From: Ferruginibacter sp.
GTDB taxonomy: Bacteria; Bacteroidota; Bacteroidia; Chitinophagales; Chitinophagaceae
NCBI GenBank assembly: GCA_014379905.1
Contig: JACMKX010000015.1
Location: forward strand, 1 to 36,549
DNA length: 36,549 nt
Reading direction: 5' to 3'
Shown: positions 25,186 to 33,807 of the stretch, one piece after another
How positions within the stretch are numbered: the stretch's first letter is position 1
Layout of the letters: each line of letters opens with the position of its first letter
Made by a program: the position numbers and the translations under genes
Notes under the pieces: model-generated
The model's input: only the letters and a program-made list of their open reading frames with translations
Databases searched by the model: none
Told to the model about the DNA's origin: nothing

Positions 25186-25689
25186 TTATCGATGAAGATA
25201 GATTGTCAAATTTGCAAGCTCCCCGTAAATCGCTTCTCTATTAATTTTGTAAGATTTTATAACATTTGCACAAGTTGATGTATCTGAAGTAAGTCCTTTA
25301 TTTTGGCTCTTATATTCTTCTACTATATCGCTGATCTGGAAAGTAAAATTTATTGTTGGTAAATAAACTTCGTAGTCGTATTCACTGGTTAAACCGTAGT
25401 TGCTACTTGTATAGCCATGTTTAAGATTAAATGAATACTCAACCTGTAAACTATCATTACTTTTTTTATACGAACCATTTGTCCTGGTGATCAAAATGGT
25501 GTCAACGGGCGTTTTAAAGTTGGTTGACTTTTTAAATTGTCGCAGTATAAAACTATCTGTTACTGTGTCAGAAAATGAAACGAAACCTAATTTAATATTC
25601 CCATTGTCACAAGGTGCTTTCATTGTACAAGATGCAAGGAAATTGCAAAATAAGATTGTTGAAATTATAAATTTAGTAAGGTCTGTCAT
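25186..25689 (-). CDS. Lipoprotein of unknown function
   Basis: The 167-residue protein has a lipoprotein signal (ISTILFCNFLASCTMK) with lipobox Cys. The mature part is Ser/Thr-rich, with a Cys25-Cys-type spacing (TMKAPCDNG) and a later TSTCAN; these could form a disulfide. No family recognised. It fills the unit between attC-like repeats B and C and is probably lipid-anchored in the outer or inner membrane. Confidence 0.65.
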   Translation of the reverse strand: MTDLTKFIISTILFCNFLASCTMKAPCDNGNIKLGFVSFSDTVTDSFILRQFKKSTNFKTPVDTILITRTNGSYKKSNDSLQVEYSFNLKHGYTSSNYGLTSEYDYEVYLPTINFTFQISDIVEEYKSQNKGLTSDTSTCANVIKSYKINREAIYGELANLTIYLHR

Positions 25690-25727
25690 GTCACACTTTA
25701 AAATTGAAAAGGCTGCATAAATTTTAC

Positions 25728-25934
25728 ATGCAACGTTCGAGGCTTACCAGAGGGCTGGAATTGTTGCTGTGTCCTCCCGGAGCTGAAGCCCAATCCGGTA
25801 CGTACGGGACTAAGGCAGAAGTTAAAAGTTAAAAGCCAGATAGAATTCGGTCAGGCCCGAAATTAGTTGATAGTACTACAACCGCCAAATGTTATTACGC
25901 CCGCCAGCCTTGAGGCAAACCCTTTGCTAGCAGC
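25728..25934. repeat. attC-like inverted repeat C
   Basis: GCAACGTTCGAGGCTTACCA at the left (25730-25749) has partly pairing bases at the right end (25903-25930, CGCCAGCCTTGAGGCAAACC onward), with GGCTGG/CCAGCC near-matches and a similar GTTCG spacer. Pairing is weaker than in A, B and E. The loop shares GGGACTAA...AGAATTC with the loop of B. Confidence 0.42.
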
Positions 25935-25985
25935 AGTTCTATCGCTTGTCCAACTCCAGGATTTTGTTTACTTAATATTAATTAT

Positions 25986-26534
25986 TTATTTGCCTCTTCT
26001 GAAAATAAATTGTGGTTTATCTGTCAGTGTGTAGAAAGTTTTTTGTTCATTCGGGTCAAATAAGCTCTCTTTATTAAGCAAAAGATGTTCTGGAGGGGTA
26101 GGAGGGATCCATGAGACCGACAGTATTGGGGATACATAAATTTGATCCTCCTTTCTTTTAAGTAAAGGTCTGTACTTTATGTAAATGGTATCACAAGACA
26201 TGCGGTAATTGCCAATGTGAAACTGAATTCGGGCCATGTCATAGGGCTTATAGTAGGTTTCGTAAACTAATGTATGGTTATTTCGAAGTCTAAGCACAGA
26301 AATCTGTCCTTGAAGTTTTATTCCTTTAAGATAAGCTCTATCGCAATAATATTCATTTTCCAATGCGGTTTTATTAAATTCAGGTGGTAATAAATCGGCA
26401 GAAGGCCCAGTGTATATAAAATTCCTGACCGAATCTATCTTCAGTTTTATTGTAGAAAGTGAAGACGAATCCTGGGCTTTTAGTGAACCGGCTAATAGAA
26501 ATCCTAAAAGGACTAAACAACTGAACTTCACCAT
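25986..26534 (-). CDS. Secreted protein of unknown function
   Basis: The 182-residue protein has a signal peptide (MVKFSCLVLLGFLLAGSLKA). The rest has no family that I recognise. A Cys pair in the mature part (EYYCDRAYLKG and SCDTIYIKYRP) could bridge. The C-terminus, DKPQFIFRRGK, is basic. It sits between attC-like repeats C (52 bp from its stop) and D (23 bp from its start). Confidence 0.62.
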   Translation of the reverse strand: MVKFSCLVLLGFLLAGSLKAQDSSSLSTIKLKIDSVRNFIYTGPSADLLPPEFNKTALENEYYCDRAYLKGIKLQGQISVLRLRNNHTLVYETYYKPYDMARIQFHIGNYRMSCDTIYIKYRPLLKRKEDQIYVSPILSVSWIPPTPPEHLLLNKESLFDPNEQKTFYTLTDKPQFIFRRGK

Positions 26535-26556
26535 TTGGAGGTTATTTAAAAATTGC

Positions 26557-26840
26557 CGCTAACGGTCGAGGGCTTGCCGCTGTGGTGCAAATGTTATTTA
26601 TTTGCCCGGCCTGTACAGCCCTATAGAAGTTTTTATTTTATAAATTTAGCGAGAAATATTCTTAGATGATGGTCTGCCAATAACTCCTGCTGGTAGCGAA
26701 GAAAAAGATGAGGGTTTATTCGTTAGCCAGCATAGCAGCGCAGTTCATGTTAGCGGCAGCCAGCGAAATTTTAGCTACTACTACAAAAAGATGAAGACAA
26801 CTTCCGTCAGCCGGTATTTTCGCAACCCCTGTTGTACGCA
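26557..26840. repeat. attC-like inverted repeat D
   Basis: The left end CGCTAACGGTCGAGGGCTTG faces the right end CGCAACCCCTGTTGTACGCA (26821-26840); the AAC/GTT cores pair, and GGG/CCC with GC-rich neighbours follows. The last 60 bp (26791-26850) are clearly homologous to the end of repeat E, including CAACTTCCGT and TTGTACGCATACC. Confidence 0.5.
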
Positions 26841-26877
26841 TACCTTTCTCCGCAGTCATCTACAATGTGGGCCTGTG

Positions 26878-26990
26878 TCGCACCGCATGATGGATGGTTG
26901 CCGTGTGTAGGGTAAGTCAGCCTCGTGGGCAGGTTGGCTTCTGTGCGATGGTTTTGTGCGCCTGCCCATGTGCCTGACTTGCAACGTTGG
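26878..26990. repeat. Conserved-loop hairpin element, left copy
   Basis: Arms 26912-26933 and 26961-26982 pair outside and inside (GTAAGTCAG... and GGCAGG/CCTGCC) around a 27-base loop starting TTGGCTTCTGTGCG. The region before it (ACCGCA...TTGCCGTGTGT) and the loop match a second copy at 35216-35320, although the arms differ in sequence. Confidence 0.6.
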
Positions 26991-27038
26991 CTTGTTGGGG
27001 TTATCAAATTAATTTGTATTGAGTTTGGATTTTATAAA

Positions 27039-27082
27039 ACAGTCGGGCAGAAATAATATATTGTGTCAAACTGCCTGACTGT
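27039..27082 (-). terminator. Terminator of the copper operon
   Basis: ACAGTCGGGCAG (27039-27050) pairs with CTGCCTGACTGT (27071-27082) with one mismatch and a 20-base loop. On the minus strand, TTTTAT follows. It lies about 20 bp past the stop codon of the multicopper oxidase gene. Confidence 0.65.
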
Positions 27083-27103
27083 TATTGCTAAATTTTGATG
27101 TCA

Positions 27104-29410
27104 TTAATAATTAATTGTCACTCCTGCACCAAAACCCATGTCGCTGTCGTAATGTGTGGATAGTGCAAAGTTTTTGCCAACTATGTATTTAAAACCTGCC
27201 ATATACTCCTTATCTGAGTTAAGCATAAAACTCATTCGCAATCGTTTTGCTACTGGAATATCTTCTCTCATTAATTGAACTCTTACATTTCCGTCATGGT
27301 AAATTTCTGTTTGTAAAATTACAAGCATGGGTAAAGTATATGCAACACCTAAACTAAATTGTCGCCTGTTGTCTTTGGTATTGGTTTGACCGAAAAGATT
27401 TTTTTCACCTTTTATCATTCCCATTCCATCCTTTTCCATTTTTCTATAACGCCAATCAAAACCAATGAAAGGCATTAGCCATTGCATTTTTCCAATGTAT
27501 CTGCCTATGTGTGTTTCGGTTTCTTTTCCATGATGAGGTGTGTAACCCAAACGCCACTCTGTGGAAATACTCCATCGTGTATTTTGTAGCATTGCCATTC
27601 CATCATTGCCGTTTGTAGCAAAATCATTTTCTGCCATAAAATGAAATGCTCTATCGTCGGCAAATAGTTTGCGTTGTGCCAATTTAGGATTTGGTATTAA
27701 CGGATTGGCTGCCTGTTTTTCATAACTAAGAACTCTGCCCATTCCGCTCATCATGTGGTACAAAATATGGCAATGAAAAAACCAATCGCCTTCTACATTA
27801 GCATTAAATTCTAAAGTGTCGGTTTCCATTGGCATAATGTCCACAATATTTTTTAGCGGTGCATTGTCGCCTTGCCCGTTTAGCACGCGAAAGTCGTGTC
27901 CGTGCAGGTGCATTGGATGTCGCATCATAGAACCGTTGTATAAAATGATACGAATGTTTTCGCCTTTTTTAATAAGAATTTTATCAGCTTCGGAAACTAC
28001 TTTGTTATCTAAACTCCACACATACCGGTTCATGTTTCCTGTTAATTCAAACTTCAATTCCTTTACTGGTGCATCTTTTGGAAGATTGGTTTTTGTAGGT
28101 GATTGCAACATGGCATAATTCAGCGTTACAATATCAGAAAGTGCATTGGAATTATATTGATTGTCGGAGTGATTGGAATGGTCATTTTTCATTTCCATTC
28201 CTTTCCTTTCTTCATCGCCTTTTTTCTTTAGTTCTCCTGTAATTTCCGGGTACATCACTACATTCATATCCATTTGGTTCAGGCTCATGTTCATTCCCAT
28301 ATCATCTAAATCGCCATTCATTTTCATCATTCCGTTCATCATCTTCATCCCTTCAAAATATTTCAACCGTGGTTGTGGCGTCATCAATTGTTTGATGCCA
28401 TTGCCAATATAGTATGATGCGGAATTTGTTCGGTCTTCGGTTGTTGCTAGAAATTCAAAGGCTGTATTTTCGGCGGGTATGGTTACAACTACATCGTAAG
28501 TTTCAGATACGGCAATAATTAATCTGTCCACTTCTACTGGCTCTACATCGTTACCATCGTTGGCAACAACAGTAATTCTTCCGCCTGCATAAGTCAGCCA
28601 AAAATAAGACGATGCCCCACCATTTGAAATACGAAGCCTTATTTTGTCACCTGCCTTTAATTGCTTTCCGTCAATGCTTGTAATGTCGGTACTTGGGTTG
28701 CCATTCATTAAAATTTTATCGTAATAAACATCGCTTACATCCATTGCCAACATTCGTTTCCATTCGTTTTTTAGTTTGGTTTTAAAATGCCCTGCTTTTA
28801 TGGCTTCGCCATAGCTTTGCGTTGCATTTTTTTTAATGGCAAACCAATCAGATGCGTTGTGCAACATTCTATGTACATTCTCAGGTTTGTAATCTGTCCA
28901 CTCACTTAGCACAACTGGTACAGCAGGCAAATCATCAATACCTTTTCTAAAGGTAGGGTCGCCCTGTTTTTTAAGCATTACAAAATTTCCATACATTCCA
29001 ATTTGCTCTTGCAACACTGTGTGGCTATGATACCAATGTGTGCCGTGTTGGATTATGGCGAACCTATACAAATGCGTTGTATGTGGTTTGATGGGCATTT
29101 GTGTAAGGTTGGGCACGCCATCTTCTTTGTTGGGTAAAAACAGTCCGTGCCAATGCAAGGATGTTTCTTCGTTTAATTCGTTGTGTACATAAATCTCTGC
29201 CGTATCGCCTTCGGTAAATGTAAGTGTAGGCATCGGTATTTGCCCATTAACTGCAATGGCTCGTTTTTGTTTTCCTGTAAAATTTACAATGGTATCTTTT
29301 ACATACAAGTCGTAACGAACAATTTTTTGAGCAAATAAATTTGATATGAGTAGTGTAAAAAACGCTGCTAACGGCAACAGTTTTTTACAAAAAGATTTCT
29401 GTATAACCAT
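27104..29410 (-). CDS. Multicopper oxidase fused to a CopB-like barrel domain
   Basis: The 768-residue protein has a signal peptide (to about residue 28). Residues 30-565 are a three-cupredoxin oxidase with all four copper motifs: HWHG (86-89), HWYHSH (125-130), HPMHLHGHDF (498-507) and HCHILYH (546-552). A Met-rich segment (353-406) fits CopA-type Cu(I) oxidases. Residues 580-768 resemble CopB: FHFMAENDFATN, ISTEWRLGYTP and alternating-hydrophobic strands that end in GFGAGVTINY, a typical outer-membrane barrel end. Such domains are usually a separate gene. It is likely an outer-membrane-anchored enzyme that oxidises Cu(I) outside the inner membrane. It starts 50 bp after the P-type ATPase gene. 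Confidence 0.9.
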   Translation of the reverse strand: MVIQKSFCKKLLPLAAFFTLLISNLFAQKIVRYDLYVKDTIVNFTGKQKRAIAVNGQIPMPTLTFTEGDTAEIYVHNELNEETSLHWHGLFLPNKEDGVPNLTQMPIKPHTTHLYRFAIIQHGTHWYHSHTVLQEQIGMYGNFVMLKKQGDPTFRKGIDDLPAVPVVLSEWTDYKPENVHRMLHNASDWFAIKKNATQSYGEAIKAGHFKTKLKNEWKRMLAMDVSDVYYDKILMNGNPSTDITSIDGKQLKAGDKIRLRISNGGASSYFWLTYAGGRITVVANDGNDVEPVEVDRLIIAVSETYDVVVTIPAENTAFEFLATTEDRTNSASYYIGNGIKQLMTPQPRLKYFEGMKMMNGMMKMNGDLDDMGMNMSLNQMDMNVVMYPEITGELKKKGDEERKGMEMKNDHSNHSDNQYNSNALSDIVTLNYAMLQSPTKTNLPKDAPVKELKFELTGNMNRYVWSLDNKVVSEADKILIKKGENIRIILYNGSMMRHPMHLHGHDFRVLNGQGDNAPLKNIVDIMPMETDTLEFNANVEGDWFFHCHILYHMMSGMGRVLSYEKQAANPLIPNPKLAQRKLFADDRAFHFMAENDFATNGNDGMAMLQNTRWSISTEWRLGYTPHHGKETETHIGRYIGKMQWLMPFIGFDWRYRKMEKDGMGMIKGEKNLFGQTNTKDNRRQFSLGVAYTLPMLVILQTEIYHDGNVRVQLMREDIPVAKRLRMSFMLNSDKEYMAGFKYIVGKNFALSTHYDSDMGFGAGVTINY

Positions 29411-29460
29411 TTTAAAAATTTCATTTTTTGAGTTGAAAATATCATCATTTTGATTGATGC

Positions 29461-31521
29461 TTAATTTCTTTTTACTTTAAGCATACTTGCGTTGATGGCA
29501 ACAACTACCGTACTTACCGTCATTAAAACTGCACCTGCGGCTGGGCTTAATAAAATTCCTTGCTTGTACAAAACACCTGCTGCCAAAGGCATAGCAATAA
29601 CATTATAACCTGTAGCCCAAATTAAATTCTGTATCATTTTTTGATAAGTGGCTTTGCCAAATAGAATCAGGCTCACAATGTCTTTTGGGTTACTGTTTAC
29701 CAAAATAATACCGGCGGTTTCTGCTGCGATATCGCTGCCACTACCAACTGCAATACCTACATCTGCAATTGCTAAAGCCGGTGCATCGTTTACGCCGTCA
29801 CCTGTCATGGCAACGAACCCGCCTTTGCTTTGCAGGTCTTTAATTTTTTCTAATTTTTGATGTGGCAAAACTTCTGCTATAAAACTATCCATGCCTAAAG
29901 TGTCGCTTACACTTTTTGCTACTTTGTTATTGTCGCCTGTTAACAGTATTGATTTGATACTGTTTTCCTTTAAAGTCTTTACTGCCTCGGCTGATTCAGG
30001 ACGGATTTTATCTGACAAAGCAATATACCCTGCTAACTCGTTATTGATGATAACAAACACAACTGTCTCTGTATCGTTTGCAGTAAAACCTTTGGGAATC
30101 GCTAAGTTTTTTTCTTTTAAATATCCCGGACTAACCACTAATATTTTTTTGCCTTCTACTGTTGCTTCGACGCCTTTACCTGTAATGGCGTTAAAATTTT
30201 CTGTGGCTGGAATAGTGATTGATAAATCTTTTATTTTTTGTAAAATACCTGTTGCAATGGGGTGTTCTGATTTTTGTTCTAATGCAGATGCAAGGCGAAT
30301 GATTTCATTTTCGGTGAACTCCTTTTGAAGTGATACAATTTTTGATACTTCAAATTTGCCAAAGGTTAAAGTTCCTGTTTTATCAAAAACAATGGTAGTT
30401 ATCTTTCTTGCATTTTCAAATGCTGTTCTATTTTTAATTAGTAAGCCGTTTTTAGCAGATAATGCAGATGATTTTGCTACAACCAACGGAACTGCCAAAC
30501 CCAGGGCATGTGGGCAACAAATAATGATTACAGTAACCATCCGTTCCATTGCAAAAGCCAATGATTGACCTGTGAGATACCAATATAAAAATGTGGCAAT
30601 ACCCGAAACCAATGCAATAATGGTTAGCCATCTTGCTGCTTTGTCTGCTAATAGTTGGGTTTGTGATTTTGATTTTTGTGTATCATCCACCAACTTTATA
30701 ACCTGCGATAAATAAGAGTCTTTTGCAGCATGGGAAACAGTAACTTTTATTGAACCGTTGCCATTGATTGCACCTGCAATTACTTTATCGCCCTTTACTT
30801 TTTGTACTGGTTTGCTTTCGCCTGTAAGCATACTTTCATTCAGGTAACCTTCGCCTTCTAATATTATTCCATCTGCTGCCACTTTTTCTCCTGGTTTTAC
30901 TAAAATAATATCATTCTCTTTTAATGTGTCGGTCTTTACATCATGCACCATGTCGGGCATTACCATGTGTGCATCGGCTGGCATCAACTGCACCAATAAT
31001 TCTAATTCTTTTGATGCACCTGCAACAGATTTCATTTCTATCCAATGGCCCAAAAGCATTATTAAGATTAGCGTTGCTAATTCCCAAAAGAAGTCCATGC
31101 CCTGCAAACCAAATACAATTGCTACGCTGTAGATGTAGGCAACTGTAATGGCGAAGCCAATCAAGAACATCATGCCGGGGTTCTTTGCTTTGACCTCGTC
31201 AACCAATCCTTTCAAAAACGGAAAGCCCCCATAAAAAAATACAACGGTTGATAATGCAAAGAGAACGTATTGAGAACCTGCGAACTGCCAATCAACTTTT
31301 ATAAAATGTTGTATCATGGTAGATAGCAACATAATTGGAATGGTAAGCATAAGCACTACGTAAAACCGTTTTTTAAAATCGGCAATCATCATGGCGTGAT
31401 GATTATGCCCTGCCATGCCCATTGCTGGATGTGCTCCATGCTTCATGTTTGCATGGTTCATTTCTGAATGATTATTTGATACTGCTTTTTCAGGGGTTAA
31501 TGTATGATGTTCCTGCTCCAT
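29461..31521 (-). CDS. Copper-translocating P-type ATPase, CPH type (CopB-like)
   Basis: The 686-residue protein has a His/Met-rich N-terminal tail (residues 1-45, e.g. HGAHPAMGMAGHNHHAMM), membrane helices at about 50-170, TGES (233-236), CPH in the ion-path helix (336-338, IIICCPHALGLAVP), the phosphorylated Asp380 in DKTGT and the ATP-site GDGVNDAPA. CPH instead of CPC is the P1B-3 type (CopB), often exporting Cu(II), Cu(I) or Ag(I). It has no N-terminal HMA domain; the metal-rich tail may do that job. It is an inner-membrane exporter and sits just upstream of the multicopper oxidase gene in the same direction. Confidence 0.93.
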   Translation of the reverse strand: MEQEHHTLTPEKAVSNNHSEMNHANMKHGAHPAMGMAGHNHHAMMIADFKKRFYVVLMLTIPIMLLSTMIQHFIKVDWQFAGSQYVLFALSTVVFFYGGFPFLKGLVDEVKAKNPGMMFLIGFAITVAYIYSVAIVFGLQGMDFFWELATLILIMLLGHWIEMKSVAGASKELELLVQLMPADAHMVMPDMVHDVKTDTLKENDIILVKPGEKVAADGIILEGEGYLNESMLTGESKPVQKVKGDKVIAGAINGNGSIKVTVSHAAKDSYLSQVIKLVDDTQKSKSQTQLLADKAARWLTIIALVSGIATFLYWYLTGQSLAFAMERMVTVIIICCPHALGLAVPLVVAKSSALSAKNGLLIKNRTAFENARKITTIVFDKTGTLTFGKFEVSKIVSLQKEFTENEIIRLASALEQKSEHPIATGILQKIKDLSITIPATENFNAITGKGVEATVEGKKILVVSPGYLKEKNLAIPKGFTANDTETVVFVIINNELAGYIALSDKIRPESAEAVKTLKENSIKSILLTGDNNKVAKSVSDTLGMDSFIAEVLPHQKLEKIKDLQSKGGFVAMTGDGVNDAPALAIADVGIAVGSGSDIAAETAGIILVNSNPKDIVSLILFGKATYQKMIQNLIWATGYNVIAMPLAAGVLYKQGILLSPAAGAVLMTVSTVVVAINASMLKVKRN

Positions 31522-31585
31522 TTTAAGGCGTTTTATAAATTGTATTCCATCATTTCCTTTTTCAATTCAATGATGTATTTAATTT

Positions 31586-31626
31586 ACCATTACAGCCTGC
31601 AATCTTGAATTGCAGGCTGTAATGGT
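31586..31626. terminator. Perfect 18-bp stem-loop
   Basis: Arms 31586-31603 and 31609-31626 are exact reverse complements with a 5-base loop. It lies between the HMBD gene and the P-type ATPase gene, on the transcript of the former. A T run does not follow, so it may be a processing or stability hairpin, or a weak terminator. Its geometry is like that of 462-500. Confidence 0.5.
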
Positions 31627-31700
31627 ACTTCTAAAATGGGCATTAATATACCCGTTATGGGTAATATTCCCATTTCATAAAACTATTTAATCGCATAACT

Positions 31701-32216
31701 CTATTCATGCTTTGTTAAATCCATTCCACATTTAGAACACTTTCCGGGTTTATTACTGGCTTCATCTGAATGCATAGGGCAAGCATATGTTTTCATTACT
31801 TCCATTTTCATCTTTTCTTTTGGAGAAAGATTTAGTAAGTTGCCACAAGCTGGGCATTTGCCCGGTTTATTGCTCGCAATATCGGGATGCTTAGCACAAC
31901 AATACGCCATTTCGGTTAGTTTCATATCCATTCCACATTCGGTACACTTGCCGGGTTTTTTGCTTGTTACAGCAGGGTGCATTGGGCAGGCGTACATTTT
32001 CATTGCTTTTTTTTTAGACTTTACTAAATCCATTCCGCATATAGAACATTTACCCGGCTTGTCCATTGCTATTTGTGGATGCATTGGGCAAGTGTAGGTG
32101 GATGCTTTGCCTGGTGTATGGTTATGTGCATGTTTTCCTGATGTATCTGGTTGTGCAAAGACAGCAACTGTTATGATAGTCAAAACTGCCATCATCAATG
32201 ATTTGATCGCTTTCAT
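31701..32216 (-). CDS. Exported heavy-metal-binding protein with four HMBD repeats
   Basis: A signal peptide (to VFAQ, about residue 22) is followed by His-rich residues and four copies of the heavy-metal-binding domain (YxCPMHPxxxxxxPGKCxxCGM): residues 41-65, 75-98, 105-128 and 144-167. Copies 1, 2 and 4 keep CPMH and CGMDL or CGMDM; copy 3 (YCCAKHPDIASNKPGKCPACG) has CAKH and then CGNLL without Met. The domain binds copper or other soft metals, often next to efflux pumps. The protein is probably a periplasmic metal buffer feeding the neighbouring ATPase and oxidase. A 7-bp inverted repeat (32230-32249) lies just upstream of its start. Confidence 0.88.
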   Translation of the reverse strand: MKAIKSLMMAVLTIITVAVFAQPDTSGKHAHNHTPGKASTYTCPMHPQIAMDKPGKCSICGMDLVKSKKKAMKMYACPMHPAVTSKKPGKCTECGMDMKLTEMAYCCAKHPDIASNKPGKCPACGNLLNLSPKEKMKMEVMKTYACPMHSDEASNKPGKCSKCGMDLTKHE

Positions 32217-32229
32217 TTTATTGTTTTAA

Positions 32230-32249
32230 TTGTGAAAGAATATTCACAA
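32230..32249. promoter_or_regulatory. Inverted repeat upstream of the HMBD gene
   Basis: TTGTGAA and TTCACAA (7-bp arms, 6-base spacer) lie 14-33 bp upstream of the start codon. This is a possible regulator site, with no direct proof. Confidence 0.3.
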
Positions 32250-32347
32250 CCTACAAAGGTGTAAATACCATGCCCCGAAAGTGTTACACTATTATGTTTA
32301 TAAATTGTATCATTCACATATTGCTTTAATGTAAGCAGCTGTGAAAA

Positions 32348-33214
32348 TTATTTAATCGTTTCTACGGTTTTTCCGCAAGTAAGCATCTGTGCACCATAGT
32401 AAGGATTCTTTACACCGCTTTCTTTGCTTAACCAATTTGCTCCTTTACCTTCGTTTGCCATCGGGCAATATTGGTAGTAAACAGTTTCTGTAGGTTTTGC
32501 AACTTTTATTAACGCATACATATTTGTTGAAAGGCTCATAAAATAGTCTCTCTGATGGGCTATGTCTTTGGTGATGTTTATATGTTCAGCATCTTCTTTT
32601 AAGTTATTTAAAACTTTCATCCAACTGTTGTGAACATCCATTGCTAATTTTTCCATTTTTACTGCATTGATAGCTTTTTGCAAGTCTTTTGCTTTTGCAG
32701 ATGCAATAGTTCCATCGGTTTTTACCAATGCGTCTTTCAATGAAAAATAACTGTCAAAAACTGCTGTCAGCTGGTTGGTTTCCTGTGTTGCATTTACCAT
32801 GCCATCATGCTGATGATTGGTGTGGTTTTGCATGGTAGTCATTGTGTCTTTTGCAGGTTGAGTAAGCATGGCAGTTTTTTTCTCTCTGTCGTACTTGCAG
32901 CATCCTGGCAGCTTATTGTAAGCCGCATCGGGTGCAAGAAAACTTTGATTATCGTAGCCTGCAAGGGCTATGTTTTTTAAAACAGCATCAACATTTGTTT
33001 TTTTGCTGTCGTATGTAATGGTAGCCATCTTAGTTTCTTCGTTCCAATCTACTGTCGATACTTTAGTTTTGTTGGCGGCTTTTTCAATGGTGGTTTCACA
33101 CATTCCGCAATTGCCATAAACCTTTACGGTTGCAGTTTTGGCATTTTTAATTTGAGCTTGGCAAGCGGTGGTTGACAGTAACGCTACTGCTGCCATTAAT
33201 ATGATTGATTTCAT
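32348..33214 (-). CDS. HMA domain - DUF3347 fusion, exported
   Basis: The 288-residue protein has a signal peptide with a Cys near its end (LLSTTACQAQ), so it may be a lipoprotein. Residues 25-95 are a heavy-metal-associated domain with the binding motif GNCGMC (34-39). A linker with His/Met (MQNHTNHQHDGM) leads to a DUF3347 domain (about 150-285): FDSYFSLKDALVKTDG, VYYQYCPMANEGKGANWLS and NPYYGAQMLTCG, the pattern found at the end of CusB-type efflux proteins. It is likely a periplasmic copper carrier or acceptor. It lies in the copper cluster upstream of the HMBD gene. Confidence 0.88.
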   Translation of the reverse strand: MKSIILMAAVALLSTTACQAQIKNAKTATVKVYGNCGMCETTIEKAANKTKVSTVDWNEETKMATITYDSKKTNVDAVLKNIALAGYDNQSFLAPDAAYNKLPGCCKYDREKKTAMLTQPAKDTMTTMQNHTNHQHDGMVNATQETNQLTAVFDSYFSLKDALVKTDGTIASAKAKDLQKAINAVKMEKLAMDVHNSWMKVLNNLKEDAEHINITKDIAHQRDYFMSLSTNMYALIKVAKPTETVYYQYCPMANEGKGANWLSKESGVKNPYYGAQMLTCGKTVETIK

Positions 33215-33254
33215 TATTATTTTTTTTACTGGAGGAAAATCATTGTTTGTATTT

Positions 33255-33345
33255 GCGTGAGGGATAATAGCGGAAATCCTTTTTTATCCCACAGGTAAAA
33301 AAGATTGCAGCGGATAGCCCGACCCGCAGGGGCACTCCCAAAAAA
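33255..33345. other. Recurring-type non-coding element
   Basis: The sequence holds GATTGCAGCGGATAGCCCGA and a paired TTTTTTA...TAAAAAA with AATCC...GATT around it. From general knowledge of Bacteroidota contigs this looks like a common intergenic block near gene ends, but I cannot name it. It lies between the HYC_CC_PP-type and HMA-DUF3347 genes. Confidence 0.35.
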
Positions 33346-33359
33346 TTAATTTTTGCTTA

Positions 33360-33758
33360 TCAAATTAAAAAAATGCAGTTGGAAAGATATAAGGCAACGC
33401 TTTGCCATCGGTTTGGCGGGGCATTGTTTTGAGGAAGTATAACGGTACCCGAAGTTGGTTGTGTAAAATTATATATTGGTTGAGGCGTAAGTATTAGCGG
33501 CGTAAAAAACTGCTCAAATATAAAGGCTTTTAATTGATTGTGGTTTTGGTCGGCAGAAAGTTTTAGTTTTTTGTGTTCATCTTTGCAGCAACCGCCTTTC
33601 TTTTCTTTCATGCCGCATTTGCCACATGCATTTTCTTTGTCACCATGCCACAAGTTCCAACCTACAAACTCATTCATGCAATAGTGCATGTGTATAGTAG
33701 CCCCTACAGAAGTACTTCCGTAACTAACTAAAAGCAATATGGCAATAATTTTTGTCAC
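33360..33758 (-). CDS. HYC_CC_PP-type Cys-rich exported protein
   Basis: The 132-residue protein has a signal peptide (to about residue 20). The mature part has the HYC motif (HMHYCMNEFVGW), then CGKCGMKEKKGGCCKDEH and a Pro-rich end (QNNAPPNRWQS). This is the pattern for which the HYC_CC_PP family is named in Bacteroidota. Its His and Cys residues suggest metal binding. It lies in the copper cluster, between the HMA-DUF3347 and HMA-MauE genes. The length is typical. Confidence 0.82.
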   Translation of the reverse strand: MTKIIAILLLVSYGSTSVGATIHMHYCMNEFVGWNLWHGDKENACGKCGMKEKKGGCCKDEHKKLKLSADQNHNQLKAFIFEQFFTPLILTPQPIYNFTQPTSGTVILPQNNAPPNRWQSVALYLSNCIFLI

Positions 33759-33807
33759 TTTGTAAATGTACGAAATTGGTTCGCGACTTATTTGTTAAGG
33801 CTTTAAA

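Noticed and set aside
26807..27007. 66-codon minus-strand frame across the hairpin element
   Set aside because: It crosses both hairpin arms and its composition follows the repeats; not a protein gene.
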